Assembly: GCF_003006155.1 (NCBI RefSeq)
Contig: NZ_CP023559.1
Span: forward strand, 372,001 to 436,000
Origin: Salinicola tamaricis
GTDB taxonomy: Bacteria > Pseudomonadota > Gammaproteobacteria > Pseudomonadales > Halomonadaceae
DNA: 64,000 nucleotides
Direction: 5' to 3'
The notes below the pieces were generated by a model that saw nothing but the letters and a program-made list of their open reading frames with translations, had not been told where the DNA came from and did not search any database. Below, piece after piece: positions 1-12,320 of the stretch. A program made the position numbers and the translations under genes. Each line of letters begins with the position of its first letter. Positions within the stretch are counted from its first letter, which is position 1.

Positions 1-2186
1 GTGGTCGGCAGGCCCAGCGTCTCCTGCACCAATGCCTTGGCGTCTTCGAGCCCGACCCGACGGATGGCGGCACGAACCCGCGGCAGGCTCGGCGCGTTCA
101 TCGACAGCGCGTCGAAGCCCATGCCCATCAGCAGCAGCGCCCCGGCGGGATCTCCCGCCAGCTCGCCGCACACTGAGGCTGGTACCTCGAGGGCCTGACT
201 CTCCGCGGCGAGCCGTGACAGCGCATTGAGCACCGCCGGATGGCAGGCATCGTAGAGACTGGCGACGCGCGAATTATTGCGGTCCACCGCCAGCAGATAC
301 TGGGTCAGGTCATTGCTGCCGATGGAGAAGAAGTCGACCCGCTCAGCCAGCGCGGGGAGCTGATAGAGCGTCGCCGGCACTTCGATCATCACCCCGACCT
401 TGGGCGAGGCCACCTCGATACCATCCTCGGCAAGCTCCTGACGCGCCCGCGACAGCAGGCGCAGCGCCGTATCCACTTCGTCGACACTGGTGATCATCGG
501 CAGCAGGATGCGCAGATTGTCGAGCCCGCGCGAGGCCATCAGCATGGCGCGCAGCTGCACCATCAGTACTTCCGGGTGATCCAGCGTCACCCGGATACCG
601 CGCCAGCCGAGAAAGGGGTTGGCCTCGTTGATCGGGAAGTAGGGCAGATCCTTGTCACCGCCGATATCGAGGGTGCGCATCACCACCGGCAGCGGCGCGA
701 AGCTCGACAGCTGCTCGTGGTAGAGACGGGTCTGTTCCTGCTCGCTGGGGAAGCGCTCGTTCATCATGAACGGGACTTCGGTGCGGTAAAGCCCGACGCC
801 GCTGACCCGCGACTTGAGCTGCGCCACCGCATCCACCGCGAGCCCGGTATTGACCAGCAGCGGCATGGCGTGGCCGTCCGGTGTCTGGCTGGGCAGGTGC
901 TGCTCGTGCTCGAGCACTTCGGCGAGCGCCCGCTCCTCCTTGATCAGCCGCGCGTAGCGCTGCGCCAACTGGGGATCGGGCCGCACGAAGAGGCGCCCAC
1001 GGTGACCGTCGAGAATTGCCTTGGCCCCGTTGATCCGCGGCAGCGGCAGATCGACCATCCCCAGCACCGTGGGAATGCCCATGGCCCGCGCCAGGATCGC
1101 TACGTGGGAGTTACTCGAACCGCGCACCGACACCAGCGCCGCCAGGCGATCCTTGGGTACCTCGCCCAGCGTCGCGGCACTGATCTCGTCGCCGACCAGA
1201 ATGGTGTTCTCGGGATAGGTGGAAGCGGTGCGCTCGCTACCCTCCTGCAGATGCGCGAGCACCCGCCGGCCCAGATCGCGGATATCGGCGGCACGCTCGC
1301 GCAGGTAGCCATCGTCGACCCGCTCCAGATACTGGGTATGGCGTCGGACCACGTCGGCCAGTGCCCCCGGGGCCCACTGCCCCTCGCGGATGCGCTTCTC
1401 GACCTCGTTCCCCAGCGCCGCGTCGCCCAGCATCTGCTGATAGACATCGAACAGCGCCAGCTCCTGGGCCGAAATGCGGCTGGCCAGACGCGCCCCGGCT
1501 TCGCGAATCTCCTCGCGCACATGAGCGATCGCCGCCTGCAGATGGGCGACTTCGGCCTCCGGGTCGGTGGGAATTAGGTCGGGGACGCTATCGAGATCGG
1601 CCGGCGGGGCGATCACCACGATCTCGCCGATCGCCATGCCCGGTGAGCCCGGCGCCCCGGAGAACATCGCCTGGCCATCGGGCTCGGCGCGGCGATTGAG
1701 CGCGCCGGAGACCAGCGCATGCGCCAGCACCCCGGCGAGCTGCGCCGCCATGGTCACCAGGAAGGCCTCATCCCCCTCGTCGAAGCGACGCTTCTCTTGC
1801 TGCTGCACCACCAGCACGCCGAGCATGCGGCGCTGGTGGATGATCGGCACCCCGAGGAAGCTGGAGAAGCGCTCCTCGCCGGTCTCGGCGAAGTAGCGAA
1901 AGTGCGGATGCGCCGGGGCGTCCTCAAGGTTGAGCGGCTCCTCGCGCTGACCCACCAGCCCTACCAGCCCCTCGCCCAGGCCAAGCGCCACCACGCCCAC
2001 TGCCTGGGTGCGCAGGCCGATGGTATCCATCAGCACCAGTCTTTCGCGCTCGCGATCGAACAGGTAGACCGAGCAGACGTCGGTGCGCATCGCCTTGCGG
2101 ATGCGCCGCACCATGGTGGCGAGCGCGGCATCCAGGCTGCGGGCGCCGTTGACTTCCTGAACGATGCGGCGAAGGGTATCGAGCAT
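1..2186 (-). CDS. ptsP: PtsP, phosphoenolpyruvate-protein phosphotransferase of the nitrogen PTS (EI-Ntr), 3' end outside window
   Basis: First enzyme of the nitrogen-related phosphotransferase system; in the cytosol it takes phosphate from PEP and passes it to NPr. About 728 residues are visible and the last ~30 lie beyond the window edge. The order is an N-terminal GAF domain (residues ~1-160), then the PEP-utiliser N domain, the swivelling phosphohistidine domain (SSNSHVAI, active His near residue 361) and the TIM-barrel PEP-binding domain (VMRTLDIGGDKDLPYF, VGVMIEVP, SIGSNDLTQY, CGELAGDP). The ATG start gives MLDTLRRIVQEVN, typical of PtsP. It lies 143 bp downstream of rppH on the same strand, the arrangement known from E. 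coli and Pseudomonas, so co-transcription is likely. The frame is open throughout with no frameshift. Confidence 0.97.
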   Translation of the reverse strand, partial: MLDTLRRIVQEVNGARSLDAALATMVRRIRKAMRTDVCSVYLFDRERERLVLMDTIGLRTQAVGVVALGLGEGLVGLVGQREEPLNLEDAPAHPHFRYFAETGEERFSSFLGVPIIHQRRMLGVLVVQQQEKRRFDEGDEAFLVTMAAQLAGVLAHALVSGALNRRAEPDGQAMFSGAPGSPGMAIGEIVVIAPPADLDSVPDLIPTDPEAEVAHLQAAIAHVREEIREAGARLASRISAQELALFDVYQQMLGDAALGNEVEKRIREGQWAPGALADVVRRHTQYLERVDDGYLRERAADIRDLGRRVLAHLQEGSERTASTYPENTILVGDEISAATLGEVPKDRLAALVSVRGSSNSHVAILARAMGIPTVLGMVDLPLPRINGAKAILDGHRGRLFVRPDPQLAQRYARLIKEERALAEVLEHEQHLPSQTPDGHAMPLLVNTGLAVDAVAQLKSRVSGVGLYRTEVPFMMNERFPSEQEQTRLYHEQLSSFAPLPVVMRTLDIGGDKDLPYFPINEANPFLGWRGIRVTLDHPEVLMVQLRAMLMASRGLDNLRILLPMITSVDEVDTALRLLSRARQELAEDGIEVASPKVGVMIEVPATLYQLPALAERVDFFSIGSNDLTQYLLAVDRNNSRVASLYDACHPAVLNALSRLAAESQALEVPASVCGELAGDPAGALLLMGMGFDALSMNAPSLPRVRAAIRRVGLEDAKALVQETLGLPT

Positions 2187-2329
2187 GGGCCTTTTTCTTG
2201 TCTGCGAGGCGATCCTCGTGGTGGCATCGGGGCGGCCCGCTAGCGCCGGGCCGCCATGGTGTTCGCGCGGGCTGGCCCAGTGGTGCGGGTTGCCCTTTCA
2301 GGTCACTTCCGTTCAGTTCACCTCGCCTC

Positions 2330-2824
2330 TCAGGTCACCTCCTCCAGCGCCAGACGGTGAAAGTCCGGTGCCAGTTCACGCAGGGCGCGGCGGTAGACCT
2401 CGCGCTTGAACGAGACCACCTGACCTAGAGGATACCAGTAACTGACCCAGCGCCAGCCGTCGAATTCCGGTTTGGGCGTGCTATCGACGCAGACTCGGCT
2501 GTCATGGCAGCGGATCTTCAGCAAAAACCACTTCTGCTTCTGGCCGATGCACAGCGGTTTCGAGTGCGTTCGCACCATGCGCCGTGGGAGCCGGTAACGT
2601 AGCCATCCTCGCGTACAGGCCACCACATCGACATCATGGGCCTTCAACCCAATCTCCTCCTCCAGTTCGCGGAAGAGTGCCTGTTGCGGTGACTCATGGG
2701 CCTTGATACCGCCTTGCGGAAATTGCCACGCTTCCTGACCCGCCCGACGCGCCCAGAGCAGTTGGCCGTCACAGTTGGCAATGATGATGCCAACGTTCGG
2801 CCGAAAGCCATCGGCGTCTATCAC
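2330..2824 (-). CDS. rppH: RppH, RNA pyrophosphohydrolase (Nudix)
   Basis: Removes pyrophosphate from the 5' triphosphate end of mRNA and so starts RNase E-dependent decay. The 164-residue protein has the Nudix box at residues 38-60 (GGIKAHES, then RELEEEIGL); Glu53, Glu56 and Glu57 fall at the same numbers as in the E. coli enzyme. I chose a GTG start at 2824: it gives [12 protein letters not shown] like E. coli RppH and has AAGGTGA five bases upstream. A GTG three codons earlier (2833) is possible but would place the Shine-Dalgarno within the coding start. Upstream of ptsP and divergent from the HAD phosphatase gene, as in Pseudomonas. Confidence 0.96.
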   Translation of the reverse strand: MIDADGFRPNVGIIIANCDGQLLWARRAGQEAWQFPQGGIKAHESPQQALFRELEEEIGLKAHDVDVVACTRGWLRYRLPRRMVRTHSKPLCIGQKQKWFLLKIRCHDSRVCVDSTPKPEFDGWRWVSYWYPLGQVVSFKREVYRRALRELAPDFHRLALEEVT

Positions 2825-3062
2825 GGAGTTCACCTTAACTCAATTGTCGTTGAAACCATTCTTCCACAAAGCGAGAAAGCGCATCAATAAGCTTACCGGG
2901 CAAAAGCCCTGGCCAGCGTCCTGGCACCGACCGCCAACGGCGCCCCCGCGCCCGCGCCCGGCATGGGCAAGCGCGGAGGAGTTTGCGATACTGCCCGGCG
3001 TCGCCATCGCGACCCGACCACCATTCCATCGCCACACCATCGCGACTTACCGGGAGCCAACC

Positions 3063-3724
3063 TTGAGTCTGGCCATTTTCGATCTCGACAACACCTTGAT
3101 CAGCTGCGACAGCGACCACGCCTGGGGCGAGTTTCTCATCGAGCAGGGCGCGGTCGACGGCGACGCCTACCGCCAGGCCAACGATCAGTACCTGCGGGAC
3201 TATCAAGCGGGTCAGCTCGATATCCTGGCCTACCTGGCGATGGCGCTAGAACCGCTGACCCGCCACAGCGAGGAGCAGCTCAACGCCTGGCACCAGCAGT
3301 TCATGGCCTGCAAGATCGAACCCCACGTGCTGCTGCCGCAAGCCGAGGAGCTGCTCGCCTGGCACCGCCAGCGCGGCGACCATCTGCTGATCATCACTGC
3401 CACCAACCGCTTCATCACCGGCCCATCGCCCGGCGTCTGGGCGTCGACGATCTGATCGCGATCGAGCCCGAACGCGACGGCAAGCGTTACACCGGCCGCG
3501 TGGCCGGCGTCCCCAGCTATCGTGAGGGCAAGGTGATACGGCTCGAGCAGTGGCTGGAGAGCCAAGCCGCACTGACTCTGGATGACGCCTGGTTCTACAG
3601 CGACTCGATCAATGATCGCTTCCTGCTCGAGAAGGTCCCCAATCCGGTGGCGGTCGACCCCGATGACGCTCTGCGTCGCCTCGCCGAGGAGCAAGGCTGG
3701 CGCGTGATCACACTGCGCGACTGA
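3063..3724 (+). CDS. HAD-IB family phosphatase (SerB-like/histidinol-phosphatase-like), one frameshift
   Basis: Small-molecule phosphatase of the HAD superfamily, subfamily IB. Motif I is FDLDNTL with Asp7 as nucleophile and Asp9 as acid/base; motif II is the Thr in IITATN; motif III/IV is DAWFYSDSINDRFLLE. The start is TTG at 3063, with GGGAG six bases upstream, giving MSLAIFDLDNTL. The frame breaks near 3422-3425, where GGCCCATC should read GGCCCxATC; one inserted base restores GPIARRLGVDDLIAIEPE and an otherwise normal ~220-residue protein. No motif is damaged, so I favour a sequencing error over a pseudogene. A homologue sits beside rppH-ptsP in Pseudomonas and is sometimes called histidinol-phosphatase; the substrate cannot be read from sequence. 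Confidence 0.88.
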
Positions 3725-3873
3725 GACCGTCGAACCGGCGCACATCGGCGCCGCGTTCCGTGATTCATCAACGGTATGGGGCCGGAGAGCAAGAGCGGCA
3801 AGAGATGCCGGAGCGCCGGAGGAGAGAGACGGCCGTGAAAACCGTCCACCGGTAGGCACCAAGGCGTGGAGGC

Positions 3874-3896
3874 GCCACACGCCGCGGGCGTGTGGC
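3874..3896. terminator. Hairpin between convergent HAD phosphatase and rsd genes
   Basis: Perfect 10-bp stem GCCACACGCC / GGCGTGTGGC with a 3-base loop in the 196-bp gap between two convergent genes. There is no clear U-tract on either strand, so terminator function is inferred from position and stem strength. Confidence 0.5.
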
Positions 3897-3920
3897 AGGC
3901 TGCGAGGGCGATGGCGCGAC

Positions 3921-4433
3921 TCAGGAGGAGACGGGGTGCGCCTGGTGAGGGTCTGTCTTGTCAGTGGCCGGCGCGTGCACCGCATGAACCCGGCTGATCA
4001 GTTGATCCTCGAGCCCGAAACGATTCACCAGCCCCGCACCGAGGCGCTCCAGCCACGCTGGCAGGCGTGCGGTATGGTGCTGGCAGCGCGCGGGGGTGGC
4101 GTAATCGTTGTCGAAATCGAGAACCAGTTGGGTCGAACTCTCGACCCGTTCCAGCAGGTCATCGGCCAGCGCCAGCGCCTCGCGGTCGTCGAAGGCCTTC
4201 GCCTCCTCGCGCAACTGCGGGTAGATCTCGAAGTGGCCGGCACTGATGTAATCCATCAGCGCTTCGCTGAAGGCATCGATGCGCGCCTTGGTGACCGCGC
4301 TGAGGTCGCTCTCGCACACCTCGCGCAGGTCGACCAGGGTCACCAGCATGTCGTAGCGCTGCTCGAGCCAGCGATCGATCAGCGAATGGACCCCACCCCA
4401 GCGCTCCTGTGCCGTCTTGCAGTGCTCCAGCAT
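3921..4433 (-). CDS. rsd: Rsd/AlgQ family anti-sigma-70 regulator
   Basis: Binds free sigma-70 and lowers its access to core RNA polymerase, favouring alternative sigma factors in stationary phase; the Pseudomonas orthologue AlgQ also affects alginate. The 170-residue all-helical protein begins MLEHCKTAQERWGGVHSLIDRWL, the family signature (E-R-W-G-G-V-H/ID-x-WL). The start at 4433 matches known Rsd/AlgQ N-termini; an upstream in-frame ATG at 4460 would add nine non-conserved residues. The last ~25 residues (APATDKTDPHQAHPVSS) are hydrophilic and probably disordered. It lies downstream of dsbB with a 90-bp gap, as in Pseudomonas, where algQ is near dsbB-type genes. Confidence 0.93.
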   Translation of the reverse strand: MLEHCKTAQERWGGVHSLIDRWLEQRYDMLVTLVDLREVCESDLSAVTKARIDAFSEALMDYISAGHFEIYPQLREEAKAFDDREALALADDLLERVESSTQLVLDFDNDYATPARCQHHTARLPAWLERLGAGLVNRFGLEDQLISRVHAVHAPATDKTDPHQAHPVSS

Positions 4434-4523
4434 GTGTTTTCTCCTGGTGCGGTGTCTCACGAATATCCGTTGGCCCTATCTGCGCCTGGCATGATCGGCG
4501 CGTCTGGCCGTGGCGGTCTACGC

Positions 4524-5066
4524 TCAGGCCGCGGCCGCCGGTTGCGTCGCCGCGCTGCCCCGCAGCCGGGTGAGAATCATCGCCAGCGGTATCAGCGCCA
4601 TGATCGCAAAGCCCAGCAGTGTCCACTGCGGCAGCGTCACGCCCCAGAGCGCACCTTCCACCGCGGCGCACTCGCCCGATCCTGAGAGCACGCGAGACAT
4701 CACATCCCACAGCGGTAGCGCACCAAGCATGTAGTCTAAGCCAGGTCCACAACTCGGCACACTATCCGGAGGTAGTGTCTGCAGCCAGACATGGCGCCCG
4801 GCGACGATGATGCCCCCGGCCACCGCCAGCAGCGCCAGCACGCCGTAGACGATAGCGCCGCGACGGCACGGATTGTGCAAAAGGCCGATCAGGAAGACGC
4901 AGCCGGCAATGATCACCGCCACGCGCTGGAAGATGCACAGCGGGCACGGCTCCAGGCCCACGCCATACTGAAGATAGAGCGCCACTGCCATCATCAGGCA
5001 GCACATCGCCAGCCCCAGCCCGCACCACCGTGCGCTAGCCTGCGCCGCCCACTGCTTGATCTGCAT
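4524..5066 (-). CDS. dsbB: DsbB, disulfide bond formation protein B
   Basis: Inner-membrane quinone reductase that reoxidises periplasmic DsbA. With the start at 5066 (MQIKQWAAQ) the 180-residue protein has Cys41 and Cys44 in a CPLC motif, the exact E. coli positions, and the second periplasmic pair at Cys106 and Cys133. Four hydrophobic segments lie at residues ~14-32, ~48-63, ~71-90 and ~145-165. A longer reading from 5105 adds 13 hydrophilic residues without support. The Ala-rich tail (AATQPAAAA) is unremarkable. Lies between gshA and rsd on the same strand. Confidence 0.96.
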   Translation of the reverse strand: MQIKQWAAQASARWCGLGLAMCCLMMAVALYLQYGVGLEPCPLCIFQRVAVIIAGCVFLIGLLHNPCRRGAIVYGVLALLAVAGGIIVAGRHVWLQTLPPDSVPSCGPGLDYMLGALPLWDVMSRVLSGSGECAAVEGALWGVTLPQWTLLGFAIMALIPLAMILTRLRGSAATQPAAAA

Positions 5067-5138
5067 AGTCTCGATGTCCTTGGTATTGGTCCTGCTCGCG
5101 CCCACCGCCGCCCGCCGGGCGCGCCAGGCCTTATGGAC

Positions 5139-6767
5139 TCACGCCGCCGGGCGCGGTTCCCGTGCGCGGGCAAAATAGTCGGCGATGAACTGGGCGAACG
5201 AGACCTGATCTTCCGCCTCGATATCGTGCTGCTGCTGATGCGAGGTCGCCACCAGCTCGTCGAACAGCGACGCCCTTGCTGCGTCCATCGGCGTGGTCCG
5301 CCACGCCTCGGCCTGGCGCCGGGCCAGATCGGTCATGAAATCGGCCCACTCACCGCCGTGTGCCTCGAGCTCGCGCAGCATGCGCGCCGAGGGGGTCGAC
5401 TCAGGGTCGTCGAGCCGGGTCGCCAGCGACTCGACCGCAGCCAGGTGCAACTCCGAGCCCTCGATGGTATCGAGCAACGAGGCGACCTGGCGCATCCCGG
5501 CGATGATCTCGTGACCCCGCTCGGCCAGCGGTATCTGGCGCTCGCCCACCTGCAGGTGCAGCGCCGGATCGCGGCCGCGCTCGACCACCAGACGCCGATT
5601 GTCGTCGAGACGATCGCACTCCTCGTCGGGGATCCACGGGCTCTCGGAGAGCAGACACCAGAGCAGGAAGGTATCGATGAAGCGCATCTGGGGCTCGTCG
5701 ATGCCCAGCGGCAGAAAGGGGTTGAGATCGAGACAGCGCACCTCGATGTACTCCACCCCGCGCGCTTCCAGCGCCTGGGTCGGCGTCTCATCGTGACGCG
5801 CCACCCGCTTGGGCCGGATATCGCTGTAGTACTCGTTCTCGATCTGCAGGATGCTGGCGCTCAGCTGGTGCCACTCGCCGCCCTCCTCGACCCCCATCCG
5901 CTGGTAGTCCGGCCACTCGGTGGAGATCGCGTGGCGCAGCGTACCGACATAATTGGAGAGCGAGTTGAAGCAGATCTTGAGCTGCGACTGCACCTTGTTC
6001 TGGTAGCCCAGATCGGACATGCGCAGGCTGGTGGCATAGGGTGCGTAGAGCGTCTCGCCGTCTCCCTGCCACGGCTTCAGCTTGTCGCAGCGCCCGTCCA
6101 GCCCGGCGGCGCCGAGGAAACTGCGATCCAGCGCCGGCGAGGCGCCGAACAGATAGAGCAGCAGCCAGCTGTTACGGCGGAAGTTGCGGATCAGGTCGAA
6201 GTAGCGCGCCGAACGATAGCCTTTGGGCGACTCCGCCTCACGCCCCTCCAGCGACTGCAGCAGCGGCCAGATATCCTCCGGCAGCGAGACGTTATAGTGG
6301 ATACCGGCGATCGACTGCATGATACGGCCGTAGCGCAGATCCAGCCCCTTGCGGTAGACGTGCTTCATGGTGCCGACGTTGGAGGTGCCGTAGTCGGCGA
6401 TCGGCACGCTCTCGTTGCCCGAAAGTCTCGACGGCATGCTCGCCGGCCAGATCCACTCTTCCCCCAGATGGCGATAGCTGAAGCGCAGCAGGTCGCCGAG
6501 AAACGCCAGCGCATCCGCTGGCCGGCAGTAGACCGGGGTGATGTACTCGAGCAGCGCTTCCGAATAGTCGGTGGTGATATGCGGATGGGTCAGCTTGGAG
6601 CCCAGCGCGTAGGGATGCGGGGTGGGCACGATGCGGCCTTCGCCATCGACCCGCAGCCCCTCTTTCTCGATGCCTCGCCGCAGACGACCAAGCAATCCTT
6701 TGCGTGCCGGCGTCATCAGCCGGTCGACGTTCGTGGCGAGTTGATCAGACACGCGCAACACCTTCAT
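5139..6767 (-). CDS. gshA: GshA, glutamate-cysteine ligase
   Basis: ATP-dependent first step of glutathione synthesis, joining cysteine to the gamma-carboxyl of glutamate in the cytosol. The 542-residue protein is close to the length of proteobacterial type-1 GshA. Family motifs include RRGIEKEGLRV near the N-terminus, HPHITTDYSEALLEYITP (metal/glutamate site), SIAGIHYNVS and YIEVRCLDLNPFLPLGI. The frame is uninterrupted. It sits upstream of dsbB (72-bp gap) and downstream of tex on the same strand, though nothing specific ties them into one operon. Confidence 0.97.
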   Translation of the reverse strand: MKVLRVSDQLATNVDRLMTPARKGLLGRLRRGIEKEGLRVDGEGRIVPTPHPYALGSKLTHPHITTDYSEALLEYITPVYCRPADALAFLGDLLRFSYRHLGEEWIWPASMPSRLSGNESVPIADYGTSNVGTMKHVYRKGLDLRYGRIMQSIAGIHYNVSLPEDIWPLLQSLEGREAESPKGYRSARYFDLIRNFRRNSWLLLYLFGASPALDRSFLGAAGLDGRCDKLKPWQGDGETLYAPYATSLRMSDLGYQNKVQSQLKICFNSLSNYVGTLRHAISTEWPDYQRMGVEEGGEWHQLSASILQIENEYYSDIRPKRVARHDETPTQALEARGVEYIEVRCLDLNPFLPLGIDEPQMRFIDTFLLWCLLSESPWIPDEECDRLDDNRRLVVERGRDPALHLQVGERQIPLAERGHEIIAGMRQVASLLDTIEGSELHLAAVESLATRLDDPESTPSARMLRELEAHGGEWADFMTDLARRQAEAWRTTPMDAARASLFDELVATSHQQQHDIEAEDQVSFAQFIADYFARAREPRPAA

Positions 6768-6901
6768 CCGATGGGGAGAGACGCCTCTCCCGTTGTCCGT
6801 GCACCGCTGCCGGCGGCCATCGATAGCCGCCGGCAGCGATACGTCGCGAGCAAAACCCCATTATGGAGTCGGCGATAGCGCTTTCAAGGCTAACGACTTC
6901 G

Positions 6902-9255
<2,354 letters not shown>

Positions 9256-9349
9256 GAATCACATCACGGCTGAAAAGATCGCGCCAAGGTAGCACACCGC
9301 CGCCAGCGGCTCCTACTGCGCGCCGCAGGGCGGATGCCCTGACACACGA

Positions 9350-9373
9350 AAGGGATGGCCGCAGCCATCCCTT
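9350..9373 (-). terminator. Rho-independent-like terminator after pckA
   Basis: Perfect 10-bp stem AAGGGATGGC / GCCATCCCTT around a 4-base loop, lying between the pckA stop (9410) and the tex start (9255). The minus-strand copy ends in CCCTTTCG, so the U-tract is short. Confidence 0.6.
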
Positions 9374-9409
9374 CACGAGCCTTCACCGCCGAGCGCCGTC
9401 GGCGTGAGT

Positions 9410-11003
9410 TCAGATAGCGCGCGGGCCGGCCGCGACGATCGCCGGATCGACACCATCGAACTTGGCGAAGTTACGGGTGAACTTGTCGATCAGCGCATTC
9501 ATCTGGGCCTCGTAGGCGGGCGCATCGGACCACGCCTCGCGGGGGTCGAGCAGCTTGGCGTCGACGCCGGCTACCGCCACCGGCACATCGAGGTTGAGCC
9601 CCTCGATGTGGCGCGTATCGACATCGCGCAAAGCACCGCTCTGGATCGCGCCGATCACCGCCCGAGTGGTGGGAATGCTGAAGCGGCTGCCGCCCTGACC
9701 GTAGGCACCGCCGCTCCAGCCGGTGTTGACCAGATAGACACGCGAGCCGAAGGCCTCGATACGCTTGATCAAAAGCTCAGCGTACTCATACGCCGGGCGC
9801 GGGAAGAACGGCGCGCCGAAGCAGGTCGAGAAAGTCGCCTCGAGCTGGCTGGTGGAGCCCATCTCGGTGGAGCCAACCTTGGCCGTATAGCCGGAGAGGA
9901 AGTGGTAGCAGCGGCTTCCTGAGAGCAGCGACACCGGCGGCAGCACGCCGCTCATGTCACAGGTCAGGAAGACGATGGCGCTGGGCTCGCCGGCGCGATT
10001 GGCCAGCACCCGCTTGTCGACGAACTCCAGCGGATAGGCGGCGCGCCCGTTCTGGGTCAGGCTGACATCGGCGTAATCGGGGACCCGCGCCGCATCCAGC
10101 TTGACGTTTTCGAGCACGCTGCCGAAGCGGATCGCATCCCAGATGATCGGCTCGTTCTGACGCGACAGATCGATGGTCTTGGCGTAGCAGCCGCCTTCGA
10201 AGTTGAACACCGTGCCCTCGCCCCAGCCGTGCTCGTCGTCACCGATCAGATAGCGCTCGGGGTCGGCGGACAGGGTCGTCTTGCCGGTGCCGGAGAGCCC
10301 GAAGAACAGCGTGGTCTCGCCATCCTCACCGACGTTGGCGCTGCAGTGCATCGGCAGCACATCCGCTGCCGGCAACAGGAAGTTCTGGACCGAGAACATC
10401 GCCTTCTTCATTTCGCCGGCGTAGCGCATGCCCGCCACCAGTACCTTGCGCTGGGCGAAGTCGATCATCACCGTGGCCTCGGAGCGGGTGCCGTCGCGAC
10501 CCGGCTCGCAGACGAAGCCGGGTGCGCTCATCAGCGTCCACTCGGGCTTGTCCGCCGCGTGGGTCTCGGCCACGTCGGCCGCGGGGCGCACGAACAGATT
10601 GCGGCAGTAGAGCGCCTGCCAGGCCAGCTCGGTCACCACGTGCACCGGCAGGTAGTGCTGCGGGTCGGCGCCGACATGCAGCGACGAGACGAAGCGCGCG
10701 CGCGCGCCCAGGTACGCCTCGACACGTGCCCACAGGGCGTCGAAACCTCAGCGCCGATCGGGCGGTTGACCGCTCCCCACTCGATCATCGCCGAGGTCGA
10801 GGGCTCGTCGACGATGAAGCGATCGAGGGTCGAACGCCCCGTACGCGCACCGGTCTCCACGACCAGCGCGCCGTTGTCCGCCAGCACGCCCTCGCCGCGA
10901 GCCAGGGCAAACTCGACCAGCTCGGCTGCGCTGAGGTCGATATGCGCCTGGGGGGAGGTTGTGTCCTGGGCTGCCTGGCGGGGGGCTTGAGGGTGATCAT
11001 CAT
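9410..11003 (-). CDS. pckA: PckA, ATP-dependent phosphoenolpyruvate carboxykinase, two frameshifts
   Basis: Gluconeogenic enzyme converting oxaloacetate and ATP to PEP, CO2 and ADP. Motifs: [23 protein letters not shown] near the N-terminus, the P-loop [17 protein letters not shown], the kinase-2 motif [21 protein letters not shown] and the C-terminal [17 protein letters not shown]. The start ATG at 11003 has AGGA upstream. Two one-base deletions break the frame: one in the C-run near 10980 (restoring [24 protein letters not shown]) and one in an A-run near 10747 (restoring [27 protein letters not shown]). Without correction only the C-terminal 411 residues are open. It follows hslR-hslO as in E. 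coli. Confidence 0.93.
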
Positions 11004-11190
11004 CAGTCCTGGCTCTGAGGCCTTCGTCGTCACGTTTCACGGCAAGATGCCCGCGACTGCGGTGGCGCGTGGCTCTGCTCCGGCGTGTCGGACCAGGAGT
11101 CACGCTTCACCACGCTACGTTAACGACGCTGCTCACGGAGATTGGCGACTTCAACGCTCGGCGGGCGCAAAAAAAGAGCGCCATTATGGC

Positions 11191-11225
11191 AAAAAGCGCC
11201 CGGGGCGCAAATCGCCCCGGGCGCT
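11191..11225 (-). terminator. Strong Rho-independent terminator after hslO
   Basis: 13-bp perfect stem AGCGCCCGGGGCG / CGCCCCGGGCGCT with a 5-base loop, followed on the minus strand by a U-tract (plus-strand A-run at 11191-11195). It begins about 40 bp beyond the hslO stop and separates hslO from pckA. Confidence 0.85.
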
Positions 11226-11263
11226 GGTCAATTGGCCTTTGATCGTAAGCATTAAGCCGCGGA

Positions 11264-12129
11264 TCAGTGCACGGTGGGCGGCGGCGCCTGGGGCGACTCG
11301 ATGATCGCTTCGACGTCGGCGGCGCTGAAGTGGTAGCGGGTATGACAAAATGGCACTGGGTCTCCACCGCGCGCTCCTGTTTCGAGGATCTGCGCAGCTC
11401 ATCGGCACCCAGGGTGTGCAAGGCGTTGGCTACCCGCTCGCGCGAACAGGTGCAACCGAACGCCAGCGCCTTGGGCGTAAAGACTCGGGTAGTCTCCTCG
11501 TGGAACAGGGGTAGAGCACTTCCTGGCGCTCGAGGCCCAGCAGCTCGTCGGCAGTGATGGTCGAGGCCAATGGACCACCCGCTCCCAGGCGTCCGGATCC
11601 TTGTTCGAGTGGTCATCGGGCAGCTGCTGCAGAGTAGCCCCGCACTGCGCTCACCGTCGGCGCTCAGCCACAGGCGTGTAGCGAGCTGCTCGGACTGGCT
11701 GAAATAGGCCTCGAGACAGCCCGCCAGATCGCGTGCTCGAGCGCCACGATGCCCTGATAGCGCTGGCCCTCCTTGGGATCGAGGGTGATCACGATCTGCC
11801 CCTCGCCGACCAGCTCGCGCAGGCTGGCGGCAGCGTCGAACTCGCGTGTTTCATCGAAACGTGCAATACCGCGCAGCTCAACCGCCGGGTTGGACTCCAC
11901 CATCAGCACGTCGACGCCCTGACCCCGCGCACCTCGAGGCTCACGGTGCCATCGAGCTTGACGTCTCGGTCAACAGCGCCACCGCGCTGAGCAGCTCGCC
12001 CAGGCTGGCGCGAAATCGCCGCGGGTAATCGTGACGAGCCAACACCTCGGCGTAGGCCGCCTGTAGCTGGACGATCTCGCCACGCACATTGGTGTCGTCG
12101 AATAAAAACCGCTGAATCTGATCACTCAT
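11264..12129 (-). CDS. hslO: HslO (Hsp33), redox-regulated chaperone, broken by seven one-base deletions
   Basis: Heat- and oxidation-activated holdase. Reading successive frames reconstructs a complete Hsp33 from [22 protein letters not shown] through [20 protein letters not shown] and [19 protein letters not shown] to [20 protein letters not shown] and the final [10 protein letters not shown]. The zinc/redox cysteines (CxC and CxxC) are intact. Apparent deletions lie near 11957, 11920, 11733, 11640, 11568, 11507 and 11345. Seven deletions bring the reading frame from start to stop exactly into register. Conserved residues are undamaged while only frame is lost, which argues for poor local sequence quality rather than decay. 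It lies downstream of hslR and upstream of pckA, as in E. coli. Confidence 0.86.
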
Positions 12130-12320
12130 CGCTGAAATCTCTTGCCGGGGACCGCGACGGGTCCCGCCAGAACGGAAATCGGAACAGGACCGCCGACGCT
12201 GCACGGCAACCCCTTACCGGCGCACCCACACAGATCGACATCCGGGAACGCAGAAGCCGGGACACAAGAAGCCGGAACACAAAGAGGCGGCGGCCATTGC
12301 AGAGGCGTTCGCCGCCCTTC

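Noticed and set aside
240..1577. Long plus-strand open frame of 445 codons
   Set aside because: It is the in-register antisense of ptsP, which has full family motifs; the plus-strand product has no recognisable domain.
4791..6878. 695-codon plus-strand open frame
   Set aside because: Antisense shadow of gshA and dsbB in GC-rich sequence; His/Arg/Gln-rich product without domains.
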